Part shown: positions 9,222 to 17,944 of the stretch, one piece after another | Numbering within the stretch: the stretch's first letter is position 1 | How the letters are laid out: each line of letters begins with the position of its first letter | Origin: Spirochaetota bacterium | GTDB taxonomy: Bacteria > Spirochaetota > UBA4802 > UBA5550 | NCBI GenBank assembly: GCA_025457915.1 | Contig: JALOTL010000007.1 | Span: 178,368 to 242,367 of the forward strand | DNA length: 64,000 bases | Direction of reading: 5' to 3' | Notes under the pieces: model-generated | What the model saw: only the letters and a program-made list of their open reading frames with translations | The model's database searches: none | Told to the model about the DNA's origin: nothing | Program-made: the position numbers and the translations under genes

Positions 9222-9884
9222 TCATTTCTTCAGTCCGTCCTTTAACGGGCCGAATACCTGGACCCCGAAAAATCTCTCCCTGCCGTCCCATATGATTCCC
9301 ACACCCATAACGGAGTATTTCGCCATGAGTATGTTCATCCTGTGCGGGGGGGAATTCATCCACCTTGCGACCATGTCCCTCGCCAGGTCTTCCTCGGTAA
9401 ACCATCTTACCGAGCCTTTCCAGGTCCTGAAACTGCCGTTTTTATCGCCCACCACGAAAAAGGGCATGCCGTTCGTGTTGTTGGCGAAGGACTCAATCAC
9501 GTTCTCGCCGCAGCATCCGATGTATCTGCCAGGCCCCTTCGGCGTTTCGGTATAATCACCGACGCATTCCGGCCTGTCTTCCGGGCAGGCGGCCCTGACC
9601 CTGTCCTTCGGATAGGTCAGTTTCGACTCATTATGGCTGAGTACGCCGTTCCTGGCCAGGTATTTCGCGTGAATGAGGGCGGCACCGTCCAGTACGGCGT
9701 CCTTCCTGAGGGGCTGGAGCCCCTGCCTGTTCCTTTCCTCGTTGGTATAAGCAAGTATGAGCCCGGCGGTCTTTTCAAGGTCGAGTTCCGGCCTTTTCGG
9801 AAGGTCCCTTTCAGAAGTGTCGCCGTATGCAAAAAAAAGCGGGGCCGCGAAAAACGCTGCGGCAAGCAGGATGAATTTCCTCAT
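9222..9884 (-). CDS. Secreted CAP/SCP-domain protein
   Basis: A 220-residue exported protein. The start chosen is the ATG at 9884 because GGGAG lies 5 nt upstream and a signal peptide follows directly (MRKFILLAAAFFAAPLFFAYG). An alternative ATG 12 nt upstream has its own GGGAG; the two ribosome sites are near duplicates (TGGGAGATA). The mature part is a CAP domain: ILAYTNEERNRQGLQPL, ALIHAKYLARNGVLSHNE, GENVIESF and MVARWMNSPPHRMNILM, giving the two CAP histidines and acidic residues. CAP proteins are periplasmic or extracellular with varied roles. It is followed at 30 bp by a GNAT gene. Confidence 0.82.
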   Translation of the reverse strand: MRKFILLAAAFFAAPLFFAYGDTSERDLPKRPELDLEKTAGLILAYTNEERNRQGLQPLRKDAVLDGAALIHAKYLARNGVLSHNESKLTYPKDRVRAACPEDRPECVGDYTETPKGPGRYIGCCGENVIESFANNTNGMPFFVVGDKNGSFRTWKGSVRWFTEEDLARDMVARWMNSPPHRMNILMAKYSVMGVGIIWDGRERFFGVQVFGPLKDGLKK

Positions 9885-10002
9885 GATATCTCCCATTTTA
9901 TCTCCCATAATAATCGCCCGGCTCCGAAGGGCAAACTTGCCATTATTATTACAGATTTCTTGATAATATCAAGCAGAATATACGGTCAAACACCATCAAT
10001 CC

Positions 10003-10056
10003 TTTCATCGCCTTCAGTACCTTCATCACTTTCAGTACCTTCGTCACTTTCAGTAC
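10003..10056. repeat. Three tandem copies of an 18-bp unit
   Basis: Units at 10003-10020, 10021-10038 and 10039-10056 share the core CTTTCAGTAC; copies two and three differ at a single base. A T-run follows. The array lies in the 271-bp spacer between the CAP gene and the DUF2892 gene, outside any supported coding region. Confidence 0.8.
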
Positions 10057-10155
10057 CTTCGGTTTTTTTAAAAAAAGCAATGAAATTGTTGACGTTTTAA
10101 AATTTTAGTATTACATTAATAATTAAAGTTATAATTAATTTATTGAGGTTCAGTT

Positions 10156-10380
10156 ATGAAAAAAAACATGGGATTAATAGATAGAATAATAAGGGCCGTA
10201 CTTGCTGTGGCTGTAGTAGCTCTGTACCTTGCGGGACAGATAACCGGGACAGCGGCGATAGTACTCGGGGTATTCGCGGCGATATTCCTGGTAACTGCGG
10301 CGGCAGGATTCTGCCCGCTCTACGTGCCGCTTCATATCTCAACAGCTGGTAAAAAAAGCGCGGCGAATAAGGTATCATAA
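10156..10380 (+). CDS. DUF2892-family small membrane protein
   Basis: A 74-residue protein with two hydrophobic helices (about residues 8-28 and 31-51) and the pattern seen in DUF2892/YgaP-type membrane proteins: MGLIDRIIRAVLA at the start and a short loop ending GFCPLYVPL. A single cysteine (in GFCPLY) is characteristic of the family. These proteins are often found with rhodanese domains, but none is present here. GAGG about 8 nt upstream supports the ATG at 10156. A strong terminator follows, so it is probably monocistronic. Confidence 0.8.
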   Translation: MKKNMGLIDRIIRAVLAVAVVALYLAGQITGTAAIVLGVFAAIFLVTAAAGFCPLYVPLHISTAGKKSAANKVS

Positions 10381-10419
10381 CCACCAATTTACCCCCAAAC
10401 AACTTCTAACCTGCTTTAA

Positions 10420-10445
10420 GGGATCCAATGGATCCCATTTTTTTT
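10420..10445 (+). terminator. Intrinsic terminator after the DUF2892 gene
   Basis: A perfect 7-bp stem, GGGATCC (10420-10426) with GGATCCC (10430-10436), has a 3-nt loop and is followed by A and eight T residues. It lies 40 bp after the stop and excludes any start of the next gene before about 10450. Confidence 0.9.
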
Positions 10446-10523
10446 ATCGCTAAAAAACGCTTGAAAAAGACACAACCCGGATATATCAGGCATATCAATC
10501 ACATCACCCGAGAGGATCATCAA

Positions 10524-11810
10524 ATGAAAGACCTTAAAAAAGCGTACACCACAATCATGGACGACCATTTCCCCGACGAAATGACGATAACCTTCGGCGA
10601 CCAGAAACTGTCATTCAGGAAGAGGGCGTGGAAAATCGAGGATGAGGGGGCGCTGGTGGAAAAGGGCCTGCGATACGGCGAAAACCCCGGACAGGAGTCG
10701 GCCATGTACGAACTGGTGAACGGCAACCTGGTCCTCGGGGACTGCAGGTTTATCGGGCCGGGAAGCCCGCTCGTAAGCGGCATCGATGAAGGCATGATGA
10801 TACAGCCCGGCAAGCACCCGGGAAAAATAAACCTCACTGACATCGACAATTCCCTGAACGTCCTGAAGTACCTGATGTCGAAGCCGGCGGCGGTCATAGT
10901 CAAGCACAACAATCCATGCGGCGTGGCTTACGGGTCGGACGCGGCGGACGCGTTCAACAAGGCGTTCAGGGCCGACCGGATCGCGGCCTTCGGGGGATGC
11001 GTGGCATTCAACAGGGCCGTCGACAGGGTGACCGCGGAGCTCATCGCGGCGCAGTACCTGGAGGTCGTGGTCGCGCCGGATTACGCCGAGGGCGCGGTGG
11101 AAATTTTAAAGCAGAGAAAAAACCTCAGGATAATAAGGATAGACAGGATCGACAAGCTTGAAAAATACAGGGACTCGAGATTCGTCGATTTTAAATCGCT
11201 CATCGACGGCGGAATCATAGTCCAGCAGTCGCCCGTCAACATAGTCAATACGAAAAATGACCTTAAGCCGGCCGAGACCGAGTACAAGGGCAAAACATAT
11301 AAAATCGACAGGCTGCCCACGGACAGGGAATACGAGGACCTGCTCTTCGGGTGGTTCGTCGAACAGGGAGTAACATCGAATTCGGTCCTTTTCGTCAAGA
11401 ACGGCGTGACCGTCGGGATAGGCACCGGCGAACAGGACAGGGTGGGCGTCGCGGAAATCGCGGTATTCAAGGCCTATACCAAGTACGCCGACCTTCTCTG
11501 CTTCGACAGGTACGGGATATCCTATAATGAGCTCGAGCTCGCGGTCGACAGGGGGGAAAGGGAAGAGGCCGACATAGACGAGATAGACGACGAGACCGAC
11601 GACGCGTGCGGCGGACTGATAGGTTCATGCGCGGTATCGGACGCCTTCTTCCCGTTCAGGGACGGGGTTGACGTGGTCGTCAATGAGGGGGCGACCGCAA
11701 TCGTCCAGCCCGGCGGCTCGCTGAGGGACTTCGAATCGATAGAGGCCTGCAACGAGGCTGACCCGAAGGTTTCCATGGTATATACCGGGCAGAGGGCGTT
11801 CAAGCACTAG
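10524..11810 (+). CDS. purH: AICAR formyltransferase domain protein (PurH C-terminal type, stand-alone)
   Basis: A 428-residue protein matching the formyltransferase half of PurH, which converts AICAR and 10-formyl-THF to FAICAR in purine synthesis. Visible motifs are LRYGENPGQ and the catalytic VKHNNPCGVA (K127-H128), then IAAFGG and the C-terminal DAFFPFRDGVD and AIVQPGGSLRD. The N-terminal MGS-type IMP cyclohydrolase domain of the usual ~520-residue bifunctional PurH is absent, so FAICAR closure must be done by another protein outside the window. AGAGG 8 nt before the ATG at 10524 sets the start; earlier in-frame codons lie in the preceding terminator. The downstream gene starts immediately after its stop. 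Confidence 0.85.
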   Translation: MKDLKKAYTTIMDDHFPDEMTITFGDQKLSFRKRAWKIEDEGALVEKGLRYGENPGQESAMYELVNGNLVLGDCRFIGPGSPLVSGIDEGMMIQPGKHPGKINLTDIDNSLNVLKYLMSKPAAVIVKHNNPCGVAYGSDAADAFNKAFRADRIAAFGGCVAFNRAVDRVTAELIAAQYLEVVVAPDYAEGAVEILKQRKNLRIIRIDRIDKLEKYRDSRFVDFKSLIDGGIIVQQSPVNIVNTKNDLKPAETEYKGKTYKIDRLPTDREYEDLLFGWFVEQGVTSNSVLFVKNGVTVGIGTGEQDRVGVAEIAVFKAYTKYADLLCFDRYGISYNELELAVDRGEREEADIDEIDDETDDACGGLIGSCAVSDAFFPFRDGVDVVVNEGATAIVQPGGSLRDFESIEACNEADPKVSMVYTGQRAFKH

Positions 11811-12227
11811 ATGCAGGCAACCACGGACTACATTTCCGTTTCGAGCAAGGGAAACAGGGACATGATAGACATCACACCGGGCATAAGGAACGCGATCGCC
11901 AAGGCCGGCGTGAGGAGCGGAATCGTCACGGTTTTCGTCCCTGGATCCACGGCCGCGATAACCACCCTGGAATTCGAGCCCGGCCTCACGAAGGACCTGG
12001 ACGAATTTCTCGAAAAGCTCATACCGTACAATTACGATTACAGCCACCACCAGACCTGGCACGACGACAACGGTTCGTCGCACCTCCAGGCCGCCATGCT
12101 CGGGCCGTCCGTCACGATACCGGTCGTGAACGGAGCGCTCACGCTGGGCACCTGGCAGCAGGTCGTGCTGATAGACTGCGACACCCGCCCAAGGAGCAGG
12201 AAGATCGTGGTGCAGATGCTTTACTGA
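11811..12227 (+). CDS. YjbQ-family protein (UPF0047)
   Basis: A 138-residue protein of the YjbQ/UPF0047 family. Matching features are the opening strand, the VFVPGSTAAITTLE segment, YNYDYSHHQTWHDDNGSSHLQAA with its conserved histidines, and the closing LGTWQQVVLIDCDTRPRSRK. Some members are reported to have thiamine-phosphate-synthase-like activity in vitro; the physiological role remains unclear. The ATG follows the TAG of the purine gene with no spacer, so translation is probably coupled. No thiamine or riboswitch element is visible nearby. Confidence 0.85.
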   Translation: MQATTDYISVSSKGNRDMIDITPGIRNAIAKAGVRSGIVTVFVPGSTAAITTLEFEPGLTKDLDEFLEKLIPYNYDYSHHQTWHDDNGSSHLQAAMLGPSVTIPVVNGALTLGTWQQVVLIDCDTRPRSRKIVVQMLY

Positions 12228-12542
12228 GAATATATTATGAATAAATAATTATCGATACCTCTAAAAACACGTAAAATTATCCACCAAATATTGAACATTA
12301 ATTTAACTTAGTATAAAAAATAGTTGATATTTTTTTAGCCCCTCCCATTAATATTCCAAAAATATATACTATTTAATATTAAAAGCACTAATAATATGCT
12401 AATCTATTTTGGTTAAAGGTAGAAGCAGTGTTATCTTAATATTATTTACAAAAATATCTTATTTGTTCTCCTTTCAATTTACATTACAAAAAAATAAAAA
12501 AAGGCAGGGGCTCATTCAATTAACTGATCATATTGTTATTCT

Positions 12543-12598
12543 ATTTTCATAATTAATTCGTCGTGCAAGCACCTCCGGCTTGAAGAAAGAATGAAAAT
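12543..12598 (+). ncRNA. Candidate structured RNA with a CCTCC loop
   Basis: Within a 525-bp AT-rich spacer, ATTTTCAT (12543-12550) pairs with ATGAAAAT (12591-12598). Inside it, CAAGC (12566-12570) pairs with GCTTG (12578-12582), presenting the loop ACCTCCG. About 100 bp further, CCGGGT (12696-12701) and ACCCGG (12706-12711) form a hairpin followed by AAATTTTC, a possible 3' end. The loop is complementary to Shine-Dalgarno sequences. This is inference from base pairing only; the element could instead be leader structure of the lipoprotein gene at 12753. Nothing else is supported in the spacer. Confidence 0.3.
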
Positions 12599-12752
12599 AA
12601 CAACTTTATAATAAACTCAGTCGATTACTTCTTGTGTGAATTTTTTAACGAAGCGTACGGCAGGAATCCCGCAAGTCAATACTGCTTCACTGAGACCGGG
12701 TATTAACCCGGAAATTTTCTTATTAAAGTTGATTTAAAATATGGAGAGCAAT

Positions 12753-14426
12753 ATGAGATTAAAGCATACTTCTTTTATATTAATAGCCTTCCTTTCCATC
12801 TTTCTGTCTTTCAACTGTTCTTCTGATAAAAACGGTGAAACGCTTAAAAGCAGCGGTCTCTTGCTGGTTGGCAATGACATAGCGGGACATGATAAAAAGA
12901 GCGGAGTGACCCAGGCATCGCCGGGACTGAAGTTTACACCACCATCAAGCGGACTCATTGACGTGCCAGCAGACCGTTCATTGCTCAGATTTAAATTATT
13001 CGACGACCCGGTCCCCAATCCCGGTACAAACGGTTTCGTAAAACTCGTCCTCGAGACCAGGGATCTAAAAACCTGTTTTGAAGGATTTTTCAACCATGCA
13101 TTGAACGACAAAGACACGATCATCGAGCTCAATGTCGAAAAAATCGCCATAGAAACTGAAAAGAAGCATGATAAAAGGAGGTTCAAGGACCGGATCGAAA
13201 CATACTATCCTACAGCCGATGACGCCAGGATTTATTTTAACAGCCGAAGGGACTATACAATGGTCGTCAAGGGAATATCTCTTCCTGAAGGCAATTATAG
13301 AGGCATTACAATCAGCTTCAGGCATGAAGGGAAACTCTATTATAAAAACGACAAAGAATATCCGGTCAAACTCCTGAATAATTCACTGACGTATCACAGG
13401 GATTTCCATGTTGAAAATGGAAAGATTACGACTCTCTTGTTAAGTTCGATAAAACACACGGACAATTATCACGGCCGTAAAAAAGAAAACGGGGATAATA
13501 AAAATGCATCGATAAACATGAACAATTTTGCGGAAAGAGCGGGCTATAAGGGACATTATATAACCTTCTCTCCCCATTCACGCTGTTTTAAAAAGTGGCC
13601 CCACACTGTTCCGCTGACCTTCAGAGGATTCCATCCTGCGGATGCCACCATAAGCGATCCGGTATCGCAGGCTTTTATAATATTCAACAATTTAAGCATC
13701 GTAAACAACGACGGACAGTCCCTGATGCTGAACGAAGTCAAAACTGAAATTGAACTCCTCTCGCTGCGCAACGGCGCCGTCGCCATGATGGGCAGCAACG
13801 TTGTGCCGGAGGGCGTATACAAGTATTTTGAAATGAGCCTGTCTACCGGCCATCATGTTGTAGTCGGGGGCCAGTCATATCCATTAACAATTGAAAAGTG
13901 GCTTTATGATTCATTAAGATTCATGGGTCCCTTCGATCTTCGCGGAGGCAGAATAACGGAAGTTTTCATACAATTCGATCCCAACAGATCGCTCTTTTAC
14001 ATACGGGGAAAAGGGTATATATTGGAACCTGATATTTTTGTCGCTTCAGTTGTAAGCCTGACTCCCGTACAGGAGCTTCGTCTTGTCGAATCCCTCGGCA
14101 TGATCGGCAATCAGGTGATGAGCCAGGCCGAATTGATATTTCAGGGAAGGGTCTCTACGATAACCAATGTTTTGGCTAACAACATTTATGGAAAAAAGAT
14201 GATATATTCGGACGTCGTTCTAAGCGTCGAGGACAGGCTGAGGGGAACGATCAACGCGGGCACCTACACACTGAGGGCCATAGGAGGCAGCTACAACGGC
14301 ATCAACCTGAAGGTACCGGGTATGCCGGAATTCTCATCAGGGGAAAGGGTGCTGCTCTTCCTGAAAAATTATAACGACAGGATGAGCGTGGTGTACGGGG
14401 AGTACGGTAAAATCACCGTGCCGTGA
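12753..14426 (+). CDS. Putative lipoprotein with a DUF4382-like domain
   Basis: A 557-residue protein. GGAG 6 nt upstream favours the ATG at 12753, four codons after an alternative ATG. The signal peptide ends LSIFLSFNC followed by SSD, a plausible spirochaetal lipobox. A central part (roughly residues 245-440) resembles DUF4382: LRNGAVAMMGSNVVPEGVYKYFEMSLSTG pattern, a following PFDLRGG, a beta-rich VFIQFDPNRS, and YILEP. The last ~100 residues (SVEDRLRG..., GERVLLFLKN) resemble segments seen in proteins encoded next to bacterial matrixin-type metalloproteases. A metzincin-like gene does follow after 44 bp. Function unknown; probably surface or periplasmic. Confidence 0.6.
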   Translation: MRLKHTSFILIAFLSIFLSFNCSSDKNGETLKSSGLLLVGNDIAGHDKKSGVTQASPGLKFTPPSSGLIDVPADRSLLRFKLFDDPVPNPGTNGFVKLVLETRDLKTCFEGFFNHALNDKDTIIELNVEKIAIETEKKHDKRRFKDRIETYYPTADDARIYFNSRRDYTMVVKGISLPEGNYRGITISFRHEGKLYYKNDKEYPVKLLNNSLTYHRDFHVENGKITTLLLSSIKHTDNYHGRKKENGDNKNASINMNNFAERAGYKGHYITFSPHSRCFKKWPHTVPLTFRGFHPADATISDPVSQAFIIFNNLSIVNNDGQSLMLNEVKTEIELLSLRNGAVAMMGSNVVPEGVYKYFEMSLSTGHHVVVGGQSYPLTIEKWLYDSLRFMGPFDLRGGRITEVFIQFDPNRSLFYIRGKGYILEPDIFVASVVSLTPVQELRLVESLGMIGNQVMSQAELIFQGRVSTITNVLANNIYGKKMIYSDVVLSVEDRLRGTINAGTYTLRAIGGSYNGINLKVPGMPEFSSGERVLLFLKNYNDRMSVVYGEYGKITVP

Positions 14427-14470
14427 ATCCATTGAGCCATCAATATTAAACAACAATAAAGGAAAATCCT

Positions 14471-15739
14471 ATGAAAAACAAATACAAGACATTCATAATA
14501 GCGGCTATACTGGTTTCCTGCATAATATCAGCGACGCTCGGATATGTATTCCTTTTATCACCGCAGACAAAATATCCGGACAATCCCGGCGACGCAAACA
14601 GTCCGATAAAAGTCGATGTTCAGGTCGGCGAAAACGTGATATCAATGCTGAATTCGACCGAGGACAAGATAGCCTCTGCGATCAGCGGAGCATGTAAAAT
14701 GTGGTCGATGTTTTCGACTCGTTCACGTCTTAACGTTGCGTACTTCGGAAAAGGCGGACCCGCCGTTCCTTTGTCCTATGATGACGTTGGATGCGCCCAG
14801 GTACAGCCCGACGATATCCAGAACCAGAACAATGAAGGTTCCATTGCAATCAATATAAAAAACAATATAGTGGCGACCGGAACAATCGATCCGGATTGCA
14901 CGGGACCGGCGTGCGCGCATGTCTGGTCGTGCGAGCGCAGCGGAGACAAGGACGAAATTCAGCGTTTTGACATCCAGCTGAACGTTACCGGTTTCAATAT
15001 CCTCGCCGAAAATAGTGATGCGGCCTCATATGACCTCAAAACCCTTATCGCCCATCACATAGGGCACGCTGTGGGACTCATTCATTGCACCGCTGGCGAT
15101 ACCGTCGAGTCATGCAGGAACAAATTGAGCGGCGACATGTTTGACCCGGCCCAGGATGCGGTCATGTACAAAAAAATAATTCCAGGGATCGTTTTAAACG
15201 ACACCTCCGACGACGACCGCAACGGTATCGTCGCGCTTTACGGCAGGTTGTCCGACGAGAAGCTGGCCATGCAGAACGTAATGCAGAGGTTCATTCAAAC
15301 CGCAGAGTCCGGGTGCCCGTGCCTCCTGCCCCAGGAAGAAACGGATTCCAGATATGCGCTGTCCTCGAACGAGACCCAGGCGCTCGCGGAATATAACCAG
15401 ACCCTGACCGACAAGGGCCTGAACACGGAAGAAAAACTGAAGGAATTCGCCCGCTATTATCAGGACCTGCACCTGACCGCATACACCAAGCTGTCGAAAC
15501 CCGCGGAGATTTATCTGATCAACGGCATAAACGACATGCATACCCTTTTACCGCAGATACCCGTTGAAAGACTGCATGCGATGCGGCAGGTAATCGTGGC
15601 GAACATCCAGGAAAAAAAGTCCTTGATAGACGATTTTCAATACGAGCTTGATCCGAGATTTTACGATTTCACCCGGGCGGAACTGAAGGCACTGATACAG
15701 ATACGAAAAGCAATTATCGATGAAATTGCCAGAAGATAA
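14471..15739 (+). CDS. Metzincin-like zinc protease homologue with altered active site
   Basis: A 422-residue exported protein with a hydrophobic N-terminal segment (residues 8-29) containing LVSC, so it may be a lipoprotein or signal-anchored. Residues 195-205 read HHIGHAVGLIH, matching the metzincin zinc motif HExxHxxGxxH except that the catalytic glutamate is histidine (codon CAC at 15056-15058). The three zinc histidines (195, 199, 205) and a Met-turn-like VMY at 231-233 are kept. The N-terminal half looks like a matrixin-type protease domain; residues 265-422 are a helical tail of unknown role. It is probably catalytically dead or mechanistically altered. AAAGGA precedes the ATG. Confidence 0.68.
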   Translation: MKNKYKTFIIAAILVSCIISATLGYVFLLSPQTKYPDNPGDANSPIKVDVQVGENVISMLNSTEDKIASAISGACKMWSMFSTRSRLNVAYFGKGGPAVPLSYDDVGCAQVQPDDIQNQNNEGSIAINIKNNIVATGTIDPDCTGPACAHVWSCERSGDKDEIQRFDIQLNVTGFNILAENSDAASYDLKTLIAHHIGHAVGLIHCTAGDTVESCRNKLSGDMFDPAQDAVMYKKIIPGIVLNDTSDDDRNGIVALYGRLSDEKLAMQNVMQRFIQTAESGCPCLLPQEETDSRYALSSNETQALAEYNQTLTDKGLNTEEKLKEFARYYQDLHLTAYTKLSKPAEIYLINGINDMHTLLPQIPVERLHAMRQVIVANIQEKKSLIDDFQYELDPRFYDFTRAELKALIQIRKAIIDEIARR

Positions 15740-15793
15740 TGATCGGCCGGAGACGTGCAAAGATAAAAAAATCAATGTGTGGAGTTATCGGCT

Positions 15794-17059
15794 ATGAAAA
15801 AAACAAGTATTTATATATCGGCGGCATTTTTTGTTTTATTATTTCATGCTGTTTCGGAGGCAAAATCATTCATATATTTCGGCGACAGCAGGGCATCCAT
15901 ATTATCCATGGATCCCAATTGGCTGATAAAAGCCAAAACCAACTGGGGACAACAAATTATTAAAGACGGAGAAATCGATTATACCGGACCGACCGGCTAT
16001 TGGAACATTCCAGGAACTAGATCCGACCAGTGGGTCATACCGATAGCACTTAGTCCCTATAATTACAATATAACCGTCATATCACTCGGCGGAAACGACA
16101 TACTGCAGGCATACCACAGTCTGGAAGAAATACAAAACGTAATTTTCTGGATTCGGGCGGTTGCCAATCCATTCAATTTTTTAGATTATCTTTTTAATGG
16201 ACGCTGGTCGATGACCCCAATGGATGAACTGTTCTGGCTATGGCACATGCATACAGTAACGGACAATGCATCTTATAACGTTAATCTGATATCCGATAAT
16301 ATTTTAAATAAAAACTTAAACAATAACGTAATTATGAATGATATAGCCCCGGTTCTCAAGCCCCATGTAAGCGGTGTGCTCTGGGACGATTGGGACCTGA
16401 GGGCATTTATCCGAATAAACTTTTACCTGACTATTTTCAATTACAAGCTTGCAAACTATGCCTTCAGTAAACCGATTTATAATACCCCCAGGGTACGGTT
16501 TTTATGGACCTCGCCGGCATTCTGGAACAATCTATTAATATACTATCTTCCTGACGGTGTTCATTTCAATTCCGCAGGCAACAGTAACTGGGCCACATTA
16601 ATTGCCCTGTGCTGCGTCAATGCAGGATGGCTAGAACCGTATCCCGGTGCGATATTGCCCAATCCGACGGATCCAACTGATGACAATCCGCCTGTATTTA
16701 CCAATCCTCCTTCGGGTTCATGGAGCAGCGGGATACTGGTATGGCTGTTCCAGGAATCATCGCCGATAACATTAAAAATTCATGTTTCTGACGACAAGGG
16801 CATAGCCGGAATAATGGGGCCTGACGGCAACATCACCCTTCCCGAAAATCCAAGCAAAACCCTAGAATATGACTATCAGGTAAGTTTGCCGACCAATATA
16901 GGCAACGCTCAGCGTTCCGTAACAATAATAGTATATGACTTTAATAATAATCGTAAAAACCTAAAAATTGATTACAGCACGAATGTTATAGGCCCAGTCC
17001 CATTGTTTAACTGGTGGTTTTATGCGGTCGATACATCGTACAGTTCTACAACATACTGA
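15794..17059 (+). CDS. Secreted SGNH/GDSL-type hydrolase
   Basis: A 421-residue protein. The ATG at 15794 is preferred over one 15 nt upstream because a clean signal peptide follows (MKKTSIYISAAFFVLLFHA, cleavage near SEA-KS) and GGAG lies 9 nt before it. SGNH landmarks are present: FGDSR with nucleophile S32, GGND at 99-102 (the block III Asn), and DGVHF with D254/H257. The C-terminal ~140 residues form a separate beta-rich, possibly Ig-like domain beginning with a Pro/Asp linker (NPTDPTDDNPPVF). Such enzymes cleave acyl esters on lipids or glycans. It ends the secreted cluster and is followed by a strong terminator. Confidence 0.78.
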   Translation: MKKTSIYISAAFFVLLFHAVSEAKSFIYFGDSRASILSMDPNWLIKAKTNWGQQIIKDGEIDYTGPTGYWNIPGTRSDQWVIPIALSPYNYNITVISLGGNDILQAYHSLEEIQNVIFWIRAVANPFNFLDYLFNGRWSMTPMDELFWLWHMHTVTDNASYNVNLISDNILNKNLNNNVIMNDIAPVLKPHVSGVLWDDWDLRAFIRINFYLTIFNYKLANYAFSKPIYNTPRVRFLWTSPAFWNNLLIYYLPDGVHFNSAGNSNWATLIALCCVNAGWLEPYPGAILPNPTDPTDDNPPVFTNPPSGSWSSGILVWLFQESSPITLKIHVSDDKGIAGIMGPDGNITLPENPSKTLEYDYQVSLPTNIGNAQRSVTIIVYDFNNNRKNLKIDYSTNVIGPVPLFNWWFYAVDTSYSSTTY

Positions 17060-17090
17060 CTAATGTTGAATTATAGCTTCAAGGATATCC

Positions 17091-17140
17091 CTCAAGAGGA
17101 ACCGGCAATGAATTTTGTTTGAGGTTCCTCTTGAGTTTTT
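17091..17140 (+). terminator. Intrinsic terminator after the SGNH hydrolase gene
   Basis: A perfect 13-bp stem (17091-17103 with 17123-17135, CTCAAGAGGAACC arm), a 19-nt loop and five T residues at 17136-17140 lie 32 bp after the stop codon. The opposite strand lacks a T-run, so it probably acts one way. Confidence 0.9.
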
Positions 17141-17213
17141 GGACGGAAAATTCAGGGGATTAAATATTTCTTACAAAGGCCGAAACAAACTGGTTTAACG
17201 GCCCTGCGGGGGT

Positions 17214-17831
17214 CTATTTCTTCCTGTGCTCGTATTCCTTCATGTACTCGTCTATAATGCTCTTCCCTTTCGCCGTTTCTTCATCCGCGTGCTCCTTGAC
17301 CGGCTTGACCTTCTTCTCGAAGATAAGGACAATCGCCTTGAACGGCGACAAAAGGACCCTGAAAAACGCGATGAAAAAATCCGCTATTCCCTCGAACACC
17401 GTCCTGAACACGGCCGTCTTCGCGCCATATCCTGAAGGCGAAGGCCTGAGGCTGGTAAGCGTGGTCTTCGCGGTCGAAGCAGCCGCGGAGGCGGCGGTTG
17501 AAGCGGCGGCCTTGCCGACGCCGTAAATGGACGGAACCGGGTTAGGCGCGTTTGTAATGGTCAGTCTGGGCGTGTATGAAGCCCTCTGCGGAAGGCCCCT
17601 GAACCGGAAAATCGGCGCGCTCTCCTCCGCTCCCCTGTCTATCAGGAAAAGCAGAAGGTAATAGATGTACATCGCTATGTTGAAGAAAATCATGTAGAAG
17701 GCGATCCAGATTTCAAGGAAGGCCCAGAGGAACACCCCGGCCATCTTGAAGAAATCGACTATCTTGAAGAAAAAATTATAGATATTGTCTATGGCGCCGT
17801 TAGAAAACTGCTTAACCATGCTGTATTTCAT
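17214..17831 (-). CDS. Hypothetical membrane protein
   Basis: A 205-residue protein I do not recognise. Residues ~25-65 are very hydrophobic and aromatic (FFKMAGVFLWAFLEIWIAF, then a second stretch ending LLLFLID), giving one or two membrane helices. A low-complexity Ala/Thr region (about 105-130, AAASTAASAAASTAKTT) follows. A second amphipathic or membrane-associated segment (about 150-170, ADFFIAFFRVLLSPFKAIV) precedes a charged tail. No catalytic motifs are visible. It lies 114 bp downstream of the cNMP-binding gene on the same strand and may be the last cistron of that run. Confidence 0.6.
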   Translation of the reverse strand: MKYSMVKQFSNGAIDNIYNFFFKIVDFFKMAGVFLWAFLEIWIAFYMIFFNIAMYIYYLLLFLIDRGAEESAPIFRFRGLPQRASYTPRLTITNAPNPVPSIYGVGKAAASTAASAAASTAKTTLTSLRPSPSGYGAKTAVFRTVFEGIADFFIAFFRVLLSPFKAIVLIFEKKVKPVKEHADEETAKGKSIIDEYMKEYEHRKK

Positions 17832-17944
17832 GAATACCTCCGGGAAGCCCTATCCTTTCATTTGATGATGAATGCCGTCTGTTTATTAATTTATTGGAGC
17901 GGGCTTGATGCAGTCAATAAAAAAATTATCCGGCGGAATCAACG

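Noticed and set aside
12541..12600. A cyclic-di-GMP riboswitch, suggested by the short GC-rich loop
   Set aside because: The conserved GEMM core and tetraloop receptor are absent; only simple nested stems are visible.
17091..17135. A four-codon frame (ATG AAT TTT GTT TGA) with a ribosome-like site in the terminator loop
   Set aside because: It is inside the loop of a 13-bp terminator stem and is most likely chance.
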